A stretch of DNA of 64,000 nt from Brachycybe producta. Its lineage: Eukaryota > Arthropoda > Diplopoda > Playtdesmida > Andrognathidae. Location: positions 749,501 to 813,500 of the forward strand of contig JAUPFP010000007.1 of the NCBI GenBank assembly GCA_036925085.1, given 5' to 3'. Every line of letters starts with the position of its first letter. The first letter of the stretch is position 1. The notes under the pieces were generated by a model. It saw nothing but the letters and a program-made list of their open reading frames with translations, did not search any database and was not told where the DNA came from. A program made the position numbers and the translations under genes. Shown one piece after another: positions 1 to 9,983 of this stretch.

Positions 1-153
1 AACGAGACTGGGCTTACTAGCTGCATGATTTATTTCAATTCTTCTTTCTTCTTAATCCATCGGACGATCGATCGAGACTCTCTCGATTTCCTCTGATTCG
101 AATAACCCTTTTCTCTTTTTTCTTTGTTTCATGTGTTCTTGTGCGTCCAAAAG

Positions 154-271
154 GGTTATGGTGAGGATGGACGACGAGATGATCAGGCACTACTGCAACG
201 AGGACACTTTTATTATCAACTTTAACAAATTGGACGATGGCTACGAAGTCACATTGACGGAACTGCTTTAA
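154..271 (+). CDS. GRHL: Grainyhead-like transcription factor, last coding exon (partial)
   Basis: This is the C-terminal exon of a grainyhead-like transcription factor; the rest of the gene lies left of the window. The exon opens after an AG at 152-153, reads through MDDEMIRHYCNEDTFII and ends at TAA 269-271. This resembles the C-terminal dimerisation region of GRHL proteins, where the pattern M-D-D-x-I-x-x-Y-x-N-E-D-T-F-I precedes a short tail ending V-T-L-x-E. Family knowledge: GRHL factors are nuclear regulators of epithelial and epidermal genes. The residues and stop are seen; the name is inferred from the short C-terminal match, which fits GRHL better than the related TFCP2/LSF branch. 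The DNA-binding domain is not in the window. Confidence 0.8.
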
Positions 272-2973
272 ATGACATAATCAATCGTAATTGATATTTT
301 GTGGAGAAGGGAGGTTAACGAGAGACACTTTTCACTAGTCTTATTGCCCTCCTCATCCTCGTGCCATACATATATGCGGTGAGTGTGTGTGTGTTTGTAT
401 GTCTGTGCATACGTACTGTATGTGCATTAGTACGCATAACGCACAGAAGGGTCCGGTCGCCAACACAAGAGAGAGAAGACCGCGGACCACACACGGGGCT
501 TACCGGAACGGACCGAACAACACGTGATCGATGCTCTTTTTCTCCCACTCTCTCGCTCTCTCTAACTCGAGTGTCTCGTTGCTTCTCGTACACTCCGAGC
601 ACTCAAGAATAAAAAAGGGACACAAAAAAACCTTTTATAGCTGCCATATTTTATTTTTTTATTGTTGTTGTTTTTATATAAATTGGGCTTCCATTCGAAT
701 TAGATCGCAAATTCTTCCACATTCCTCAAATTTTGTAATCTACATTATATACGATGATGAGCATCTCGATCACATTAGAAGATGAAGAAGAAAGGATGAT
801 TACAAACAACCAAGTGCCATTTAAATGTTATATTTGTCTTTTTGTCACAAGTAACAAGTGACAATATTTCAACAACAACAAAAAAACTCCTTTATATAAC
901 AACACGAATTGCGTTATTATATACTCCAGTGCGGTTTTGCCATAAAATTATAATTATAATAATTAATAATAGTGATGACACCAAATGTTGGTTGGTTAAA
1001 GGGGGAGGGGGTTGAACACAAGAGGGTGGTGTTTAAAGAAAACAAAAAAGCCAAAATGTATTAGGTCTAATCATTTGCCTTTGGTATACACACAAACAAC
1101 AATTTATTATATATATATATAAATATATATTATAGATATTATAGTCTACTTATGAATTTTATCTTTGTAAATATTGTTTCGACGCATTTCTTGTTTGCTT
1201 TTATTGCAATGGCCCCCCTTTCGTGAATGTGTGTATAGTCTTACCTTTTTTTTAATGTTGTTGTTGTTGTTTTTTTTTTTTTGTTATTGTGCTTTTGATC
1301 CATTTGTTTTTTTGTTTTTGAAAATGGTCAATGCGTGGACATCATCAATCATGGAATAATTTTGTCCAACTTTTGTTTCATACCCACTTTGCTTAGCTGG
1401 TTCTTCGAGGAGGTGTCTTTTTAAAGAAAAAAAGGGTGGAATTTAGTATATATATATATATTTTTGTAAATGTGATCTCATTTGTTTATATGTTTTTTTT
1501 TGTATGTTGGGTGGGTTAAAATTTTGATTTGCTGGTTGGAGGGGCCTTTTTTTAATAAAAAAACAAACAAAACCAATGTGTGGGGGAGGGGGAGAGATAA
1601 GTCAATCTCTGGTCACAAGCGCAGTTTAGATATTTTATATATACACATAATTTGATTCATTTGATTATTGTGAAATTTGTGATAATGTGTGTGTGTCTGT
1701 GTCTGGATGATTATTGTTTAAATTGCGCTCCAATCATATAATTAATAATTACATCAATGCTTTTTTTTAAAAAAAATATGCTTCCAATGTATGTATATAT
1801 TATAAAATATATTCCACCTGAAAGCCTCAATGTTTTTCTTCTCTCCCCTCCCCTTATTTTTGTTTATCCCCTGAATCCTCTCTCACTTTACCACACTCTT
1901 TGTGCCTTGTGTATTTTTCTTTTTCTGTTTGTCTGTCAGCTAAAGTACAAAGAATGTTGTTGTTTTTTATGATTATTATTTTTTTGCCTCCGTAAATGCT
2001 TTTTATTTTGTAATAACTTACGGTTGCTTCATTTTGGATAATTGGATATGTAAGGATCATGTCTTCTCTTGGACAAGTCTAATTATGACACAAATTAACT
2101 TGGCTGTTAATTTTCAGGTGAAAATAAAACAAATGTAAATGCAATTTTTCTTTTTTTTGCCATTAATTAATGTTCTTTGTTGTTATTTTTATATTTAGGT
2201 GTTAATAATAATATAATGTTCGTTTCGACAGTGTTCATCCTCATGTCCAACAAGCTCCTTGAGGTACACTTTTAAGAGATTTCTTTAAAACACACACTCA
2301 CACGATGACCACCTTAGAAATAGTGTCAAAGGTCACACACTTTTCTTTAAGGGTTTTGTTTTAACGAGGGAAAGAGAAAAGCACGTAATGAGGTCGTATA
2401 TCCAAACTTAAAAGACAGGCATTTGGGTCAGCCAACAACAAAAAACAAAATGTGTTTAAGCCTAATTTTTTTTATTGGAACTGTCTTTCAAAAACGTAAT
2501 TCATCCGTTCTGATCAGACTCGAAGCGGCCTTCGCCTAAAGATTCAAATCACACACACACATGAAGATGACCATTTACGGTCATTCATTTGAAAAACACC
2601 ACACAAATGAGTAAATCACGTACTTTTTTATTTTTCTCTAAATATAATACATGCAGATTTTGATGCTGTTTATGTGAGCAAAAGGTATGCTATAAAGCAA
2701 TCTTATTTTAATTTTTTTATTTTAAGTTAACTGAATTCTTTCTCTTTCTGTAATCAGGCGTTGAACTAATAGCCTCTTTTTAATACTTTAAGATGGGAAA
2801 TTTAAACATGACACCTTTATTTCTTTCTTTTTTTGGAGAAGGTGACAAAAGATCGTGAGATGAATACAAATCGAAAGAGAGAGAGAGAAAAAAATTAGAT
2901 CAACACTCCTCCCACGATCACCATCATCATCGACTGCGATGACTATACGGACACACATCCCCCGTTGCTACAT
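272..2973. other. AT-rich noncoding stretch (GRHL 3' UTR and intergenic)
   Basis: No convincing coding exon is visible on either strand. The region has AT-rich DNA, TA and GT microsatellites (for example near 1113-1130 and 1450-1460), long T runs, and several AATAAA-like signals including one near 608. The short open frames here are low complexity. It most likely holds the GRHL 3' UTR followed by the 3' flank of HINT3, which converges on it from the other strand. Confidence 0.6.
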
Positions 2974-4093
2974 CTACATCGTTGTAATCGGTTCCAACGA
3001 AGCCCTCACGGTTGCTGCCTTTAAAGAGAATCAAAGATAAATGTTATTTTAGTCATGTACGATTTACCGCAATTTGCACAATGTAAGGAAAGGTCCGATA
3101 GAACGATACCGTTTTAAACCACCAAGAGTCCGATCTAAAAATGATCCTCGAGAGCAGAGACATGGAAGAGGCTGGAGAAATGACGTGCAAGTGAAGATGG
3201 GCCACGGAGTTGAACGGAGGGCAATGAAAACCCAATCTTTAAAGAACACATTCGAAGAAAATTAATCTCTCGAACTTACGTTATTTCTCTGATGCGTTAT
3301 ATATTTCACTAACAGAACGTCGTTTTCGTTTCCTTTTTCAGTTCTCAACACTTTGATGCCGACGTCGACCAAACTGTCCACTGTCAACATATAGTTTTAT
3401 CAGAAACTTGAAAGAAACATATAATGAGAAAGAAACATTGTTTTTACGGAGAGGTAAGTCGTCTGCAGTAAGGCACTTGGTGTCCTTTATGTGTTTTCGT
3501 GGTGTCACGAGGTAATGGTGAGACGCTGCCGGTCGAATGTCGCGAAAAACCGACATTTCTTCATCCTTTTGTTAAATTTAGTCTTATAATATTATAATAA
3601 AGCTGACTTCACACGGACCAATTTGTGTCGCCACGAAAAGTGGTCTTATTAGATGTTCGTTCATAAAGGCGATAAGTGGCCGAGTTCTGCTGCAAACGGC
3701 GACCACCACCTGTTTGTCAATGGTTATCAAAGGTCATACCAAAGAATGCAGAGAAGAATCTCATTATTCTGTAGTCACACTAAGCCAGTTCACATGAGCC
3801 ACCACGTGGTCCTTGTGAAGAAAGCGGCATTAACCACTTCGTGACAACACAGAGAGGACTGTTTGAAACTTTGAAGAAAGCCATGCACAGAAGCAAAATT
3901 TCGTCATGACTCATAAACAATTTTTTTTACCTACATCATGTAAGGTGATTACTGATTGATTGTTCAGTTTGTTGCAGCTTGGTTTTTTTAATATTACCTG
4001 AAATAGAAGCTGAGTGTCTGTGTCCAGTCCATTCGCTATCTTACAGAATATGCACTTGGTGTCTATGGAACCACATTCCCCTTTCACTTCCAT
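2974..4093 (-). CDS. HINT3: HINT3-like histidine-triad nucleotide-binding protein
   Basis: A HIT-family hydrolase; the family removes AMP or similar groups from phosphoramidates and adenylates. Five exons join in frame: 3998-4093, 3448-3565, 3314-3380, 3110-3236 and 2974-3018, giving about 150 residues. Seen in the product: CIFCKIANG near residue 14, FRDIRPAASHHYLVTPRKHI (the HIT core strand) and the histidine triad HLHLHV, then a C-terminal W-W-F-K-T as in HINT3, which has a characteristic Y/W-W-F near its end. The third exon ends at a GTTAGT donor in phase 2; this was chosen because it keeps the spacing between the core and GFHCPPF equal to human HINT3, while the stronger GTAAGT downstream breaks the frame. 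The last 15 codons rest on one splice choice and are less sure. The ATG lies 173 bases downstream of the RMC1 stop codon on the same strand. Confidence 0.88.
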
Positions 4094-4266
4094 TGCAATT
4101 TGTGAATTAAACGCCTGTTAGTGTCATTAATAGTTCTGTTATCGTTTCATAAGAAAGAAACAAACGACCAGAACGCCATCTAGGAATTGGTTTCAGAAAG
4201 AAAAACAACATTTTTTTTTAAACTCAGCTATTTACATTTATTATCATATATTCAAATTTCAATCAT

Positions 4267-7200
4267 TCAGTCATTGAGCAAGGATTTAACGTTGGATGTG
4301 ATTGTCTTCATGGTCGTCGTTTCGTGTTCGGTGAACAGCTGTTCATAGTGTCGTACATAAATGTCACAGTGTTCTCCTTTTGCAAAGTGTCGGCTCCCCC
4401 GTAACCTAAGATTCCTCTGCTCGAAAAACTTAAAGACCGAGTAGAAAACGATTGGATCGCCGCAAGTCATAGCAGCCTCCAGGAACTTCCTTGCAGATAT
4501 TCCGTCTACGTTTCCGACGGTACGTACATATCTAAAACGACGCCAAATATCGAGAAGGAAAAAAAACAAGAATGCAGACTAATAATATTACAAATTACAA
4601 CAAACCTTAGAGCAGGAATAACTCTTTGTTTTGACAGCAACACCTCGATGATTTCTTCGGTTGCCGTGTTTAGCCTCTGTTTGGATTCAAGTTTCCTCAG
4701 TGAACGAGACGAGAGAGAAAATGATGGCTTTTAAATCTCACCTTGAGCATGTCCAGTGCTAACTGATGTGCAGGAGGATAAACACCTTCGAGAGATAGGA
4801 GGAGGCACGCCTGTTTCGTGCACGTAAAACAAAAAGTAAGGAAAGGGGGTTCATAACAATGAACGAACAGATTTATTCGACAAACCAATGGCTTCGAGTC
4901 ATTCAGAACTTGATACTGTAACAGTTGGTGGAGTTGGTAAAAACTTCCGTTGCGAACGAGCGCGTTGATGATCACTTCATACAAATAATGTTGAACGGGG
5001 ATCTGCGCTTGACAAAGGGAACGGATGTACTCTGTGACCGAAGCCACCAAGAATTTACAATTATGGCTATCCTGAAAAAAGACAACAAGAAGAAGAAGAA
5101 GAGAACGACGATTACAACAAGATCCAGTTTACAAAAGAAACCTTTCTGTCGGCCAGAATGGCGAATGCATGGGTGTACATGTCCGATTGATCAACATAAA
5201 CTTTACAATGAGGAAGAATCCCCTCCAATGTGGTGTGGCTCAAGCTTGTGTTGCTAACCTGTGGCACAAATAAACCACGTTTAACACACACCTAAAGGGA
5301 TGTTCGTGGTTTATGTACCTGGACAGTTCCCCCTTGGCCTTCGGATTCTAAAAACCTCCTGTAGACCGTGTTAAGTCTGTCGAATATGCTAGCTAAAAGG
5401 GGAAGAGCTGGTTGCTGTGCCGGAGGAGGAGGAGGTTGAAGGAGTAAATCCTGACACACTTTCAAAAGAACTGGTTTACAACTGGCGTCCCTTTGAAGCA
5501 ACAGATCGACTAAGCGACACTAGAAACAAATAAAACGAAAAACACGAGACCCTTTCACAATTGGAACGCATTTCATAGGTAGAAAGAAATCTGTTGAGAA
5601 GACCTTGTCTGGAATAAGTGTGACGAGATGATCCAAGTGGATATCTAAATTCCAAAGGCAACCCATTTTTGCATCTATGATGACATTCGGTTGAAACACA
5701 ACCCAATTGGGGGAATCTGCCTGAAAGTTAAGGTGGTTTATGTGGGTAAAAGGCACGAAAAGGTAAAATGGGACTGATAAAGATACACATTTCGCAAGTG
5801 ACTTCTGCTGGATCCTGCGACACCCTCGTCGGAACCACTAAAGAAATAAAGTGAATTACGTTCGATATATGTGTCACGTTTCATGTACATTCCGATTTCA
5901 AATACCAGGTACTTTCAGCTTGAAGGCTTTAATAGGAATGGGTGAGGTGACGGGAGAATGGTAAGTGATGTAACCATCCGATTGGCCGGGTAGACCAATG
6001 TCAAATATGGCGGACAACTAGATATGAAATACCCAGGTAAGTTAATTTTTTATATATAAAATTGAAATTTCGTCCTTATAGCTAGACCTTCGACGCCTGA
6101 TTATGGACGATGATAAGATTATCAACGACATTTAGAGCAAAACGTCCCGTCATGTCTAACTTCAAAACATCGGTCTTTCGAGCCGGACCGTCCCTTTTTC
6201 AAACAAAAACAGAATAAAAATACGTTCGACGGGGTTTATGTCTGTTGATTTACTTCTGAATGAAGTACAGCACCACTTCGGCACCCGATGATCCCACCAC
6301 TCGTGGTTGGTGCCTCATGATCGTCACGTAGATGCGACCATAACTGTAACGAGATCGAACCATTCAAGAATTCAAACGCAAACGAACGGCAACCGAGGCG
6401 CTTTTCTAACTCACATGCAGACCATCACCACGTCTCTTTCCAGCAAAACGGGCCGAGTGTTACGAGGTGGCACCGCATGAGGTAGATCCACTTCGAATTT
6501 TGGCAATCTCTGAACAGTGTTACCCTGTGTTCACAAATCTAGATAAGTAAAAGAAACAAATTCGTCCAATTCGAATATTGTTAAAACCTTGAAGCTGAAT
6601 GGTTGCAGCTGGTTTCCTAGACTCCCCAATGAAAGCAACATCATATTGTCGCTAGGCTAAGGATGAAAAACATAACATATTAAATACGTACAAAGTCAGG
6701 ACGACCTGTGGAGTCTCACCAGATAGACGAACCAGTTGACATTGAGTGCATACGTCTTTAGGAGCTTTAATAACTTCTTCTCAGCCAAAACCTAAAAATC
6801 GACAACGACAAATGTGGAAACGATCGGTGGGAATCGTTAGAGTGATGAATCGTTTACGGTTACATGATAGAGTTCAAGTCCATGGTCCGTGACGTAGGTT
6901 ATTTCGGAGACACGAGTCCAGACGAACCCTTGGATCTTGGTCGTCTTACCCTTGCATATTTGGGAGTATTCGACGTTGTCCGGTTCACCATTGTTCAAGA
7001 AGTTGATGAATTCCTTTTTATAATAGAATAGAAACAAAAAATATGAACGTCAATCAAGAATCTGAAAAGTAACGCGGTTTATAAAAATCATAAAAGTGTT
7101 TCTTCATTTACAACTGATGAATGAGATCTCTGGATGGCCAATATCTTCTTATCCGCTGAAAACTTCATAGAGATGACGCTGCCTTTGTCGTCGATCCTAC

Positions 7201-7551
7201 GACGATGTCAAAGAAAGAATACAATCTCATGACACGACCTCCAAACTGGTGAAAGTTGTGATCGTGACACTTATAAAATACCTGAAGTCCAGGTTGAACT
7301 GCTCAGTTGGACCCTTGACAACGACACCTGTGGCTCCTCCCGATCGAACCGCAAACACCTGAACAACGCACACAAACGAGTAAAAGACGTTACAAGATAA
7401 GAATAGGGTTAAGGTGGGGGATCACCTGTCTGTTGGTGTCATCGAAGAAGACGTGAGTCAGTTTACTAACTGGTTCAAAACGAATTGGATTTGCAGCTAG
7501 TTGAAGAACATAATTATTCTCCTCCTCGTTGTCATCTGCTAAACATGCCAT
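4267..7551 (-). CDS. RMC1: RMC1 (Mic1), regulator of the MON1-CCZ1 complex
   Basis: A full multi-exon ortholog of RMC1/C18orf8, the third subunit of the metazoan MON1-CCZ1 complex that activates Rab7 on late endosomes. The start is ATG 7549-7551 (MACLADDNEEEN), followed by V-F-F-D-D-T-N-R-Q and, in the next exon, VFAVRSGGATGVVVKG, a hallmark of the N-terminal beta-propeller. Later exons give VVFQPNVIIDAKMGCLWNL, the Mic1 helical segments SDMYTHAFAILADRK, EYIRSL and LYEVIINALV, and then LLSLEGVYPPAHQLALDMLK. The last two exons checked are 4606-4676 and 4267-4531, joining as ALR-YVRTVGNVDGISARKF and ending with FKFFEQRNLRLRGS. An AATAAA on this strand at 4237-4242 lies about 25 bases past the stop. 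It is divergent from RPS12 and just upstream of HINT3. Family identity is very clear; some internal exon edges were not resolved base by base. Confidence 0.93.
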
Positions 7552-8116
7552 TTGCTTTAAAAACACCCCTCATTCACACTTTAAAAAGGTCCACACTTCT
7601 TCGGTTTATAGTTCCTCTGCCTCAAGTAAAAGCGGGCGAACTTCGAAGTGAGGAGGGGCGAGAAAAGGAGGAGCAATATAAAGTTTCGTCACTGTTCTTT
7701 ACTTTCGTTTACCTCTTCACATGACAGTAATCAGCTGAAATCATAATTCTACCCTAATTTATCAACACAGTGAATGAATGAGATTAATACAGGATGCTAC
7801 AATTCCGTTTTTCATCATTTCAATCGTATCACGTTTTCGGTTTATCTTTTATTTGTTCCGTATCTCTTCTTAGTGAGTATCATTTCCGGTTTCTGGTTGC
7901 CTATTGACTTCCGGTCACCGAATTTCTTCCGCATGTGTTTTTAAAGTTGTCATCATCGTAAGTATTTTTTTTTATCCATGTTTTTTTTTGGTTTTTAAAA
8001 AGCCATCCATCTAGTTTTTATTGTAAATATCGTTTACGAATTATTCATTTAACTGTTTTTCTGTTTATTCTTTGTTGAAACTTAGGAGGACGTCCACAGA
8101 TTTCGATATCGTAAAC
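7552..8116. promoter_or_regulatory. Divergent promoter region between RMC1 and RPS12
   Basis: The 565 bases between the opposed start codons of RMC1 (-) and RPS12 (+) must hold both promoters and both 5' leaders. A GTAAGT donor near 7960 and an acceptor near 8093 suggest a 5' UTR intron in RPS12, typical of ribosomal protein genes. No TATA box stands out. The promoter role is inferred from the gene arrangement. Confidence 0.5.
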
Positions 8117-9049
8117 ATGTCTGATGTGGAAGGGTAACAACTTTCATCTCTTAACCCGCCTTTTATTTACTATACTTAATGCTAGCTTAAGACGGCTTAT
8201 ACACGGTCGATTTTGTCATGTCAATCCTTACGTATCACATAATTTCTTCAATTTGCTATGTTGGGAAGACGAGCAGTTAGTAAAGTGAAAAAAATAGGCG
8301 CCACTCACGTAAAACATCAAAGGAAAACGATGGGATGGACATGCCAGAATTGATTGTCTATAAGCTACCTTATGGTTAATGAATTGTTTTTTTTTGTTTT
8401 GACAGAGATGATGTTGCAATGGCCGTGGCTCCGGCTCCCGTTGTTTCTGTTGGTAATATGGACGTGAACATGGCCCTTCAAGAGGTGCTCAAAATGGCCC
8501 TCATCCACGATGGTTTGGCCAGAGGGCTCCATGAAGCCGCAAAGGCTCTTGACAAGTATTTTAACGGAGTTAGAACCGACCCTTCCTAGTTCGACTTTAT
8601 TAACTGACGCTTTCTCTTTTGTTTTCGAATCTAAGGCGTCAGGCCGTTCTTTGCGTTCTTGCCAATAACGTTGACGAACCGATGTACGTCAAGCTAGTGG
8701 AGGCTCTTTGTGCTGAACATCAGATCAACCTGATCAGAGTGAGAAGCTTGATCTTAATTGTATTTACAGTAAACCCCCTTTTATAACGATTTTTCTCGAC
8801 TTCAGGTTGACAGTAATAAAAAGTTGGGAGAGTGGGCCGGTCTCTGCAAGATAGACAAAGAGGGAAAAGCAAGAAAGGTTGTTGGATGCAGTTGTGTTGT
8901 CGTTAAGGTATTTTTTAGTGGTCCGAAGTAGTAATTGTGTTCACTCTTGAATTTCGTTTGAGAGAAATATTGTTAATTGATTTCAGGAATATGGCAAGGA
9001 GAGTCCAGCTCAAGACGCACTCAACGAGTATTTTAAAACTAAACGTTAA
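8117..9049 (+). CDS. RPS12: 40S ribosomal protein S12 (eS12)
   Basis: A component of the small ribosomal subunit beak. Five coding exons join in frame: 8117-8133, 8406-8555, 8636-8738, 8806-8907 and 8987-9049. The product begins MSDVEGDD, has an Ala/Val/Pro-rich leader, then [68 protein letters not shown] and [13 protein letters not shown], ending E-Y-F-K-T-K-R. The length, about 144 residues, is slightly above the usual 132 because of the leader. A polyadenylation signal AATAAA lies at 9089-9094, 40 bases after the stop. RPS12 introns host snoRNAs in vertebrates; I looked for C/D boxes here and could not support one. Confidence 0.97.
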
Positions 9050-9718
9050 CGTGCCTTAACATTGTTTGAAAAACTTTCGAGATGCGTTAATAAAAACAAA
9101 TGAAATAATTGAAATCGTTTCGTTCCAATTTTTATATCAATACTAAAAATTGATCAGTTCTTTTGTATTTGAACGTTTTTTTGAAACTGGTTGCTTTATC
9201 TTCAAATCTGTTCAACTGACGTTTGTTCAACTGATGTTTGTTGATTAATGGATACAGTTTGGACGATGGTGGGCGGCCGTTTGCGTTTTGAAAGACCCCC
9301 CCCCCTCTTGTTTTACATGTATATACCTAAAATTTAGTTTTGAAACAACATTTTGAGAAAAGGGCACTGACTTATTAGTCGACTGGCAGTTGTAAATTTG
9401 ATTAGTTTATTTGTAACGGTCGCCCACGTCTCGTAATTTCCTTTTTTTTTTTCTCGTCTTATTTTAAAAAGGTAAATGTCGCCACTCCCAAACCCTTCAA
9501 AGAATTGCAAATTTAAAATGTGTGTTTGTACGTGGGTGTCATTCATTTGTATCGGAATTTAGAGACTAAAGCGCCATTGGAATGAGCGCCGTTGTAGACA
9601 TAAATTAAACCAGCCAATTAGATTCTAAAGTTAGAATTGTTTTAAATAAACCAATGAAATTCAAAAGAACAGGTCATGTGATTCTCGTTGTACGTTTCGT
9701 TATTGCGAGCGGCGGTCA
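9050..9718. other. RPS12 3' UTR and upstream region of stathmin
   Basis: After the RPS12 polyadenylation signal there is AT-rich DNA without coding exons. Two CCAAT-type motifs, near 9612-9618 and 9650-9655, lie 70-110 bases upstream of the TATA box at 9719, consistent with a proximal promoter for the stathmin gene. Confidence 0.45.
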
Positions 9719-9726
9719 TATAAAAG
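9719..9726 (+). promoter_or_regulatory. TATA box of the upstream stathmin promoter
   Basis: TATAAAAG follows a GC-rich stretch. A noncoding leader exon is predicted to start about 30 bases downstream and end at the GGTAAGTT donor near 9801. It splices to the exon that begins after the AG near 9964 and carries ATG 9984. The motif is seen; promoter activity is inferred. Confidence 0.55.
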
Positions 9727-9983
9727 AAGCAACAAGTTTTCGGTTTTTGTTGTTTTCGTTCGAAGTTTTGTCGTTTCTTTGTTAATCGGTTCTTATCTCT
9801 GGTAAGTTTTTTCAAAGATATTAATTTGTTTTTCTCTTTGAGGAATTCATTGTAAGAGAGAATATGTCAGTTTAAGTGTTATTTTGTCGTTTTCCATTGT
9901 TCTTTTCTTTGTTCTTTCTTCAACGTTCTGTTTGAACTTTAGACTTGTTTTGATTTTTTTCATAGAAATCTCTTCTAAATAAA

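Noticed and set aside
315-602. 95-codon minus-strand frame with His/Thr repeats
   Set aside because: It comes from GT and GA microsatellite DNA and shows no conserved motif or splice context.
3270-3313. Stronger GTAAGT donor for HINT3 exon 3
   Set aside because: Using it leaves the wrong phase for the H-L-H-L-H exon and adds about 11 residues not found in the family. The GTTAGT donor restores both phase and length.
8134-8405. Possible snoRNA in an RPS12 intron
   Set aside because: Vertebrate RPS12 introns host snoRNAs, but I found no paired C and D boxes and no clear H/ACA fold by eye. A covariance-model search would decide.
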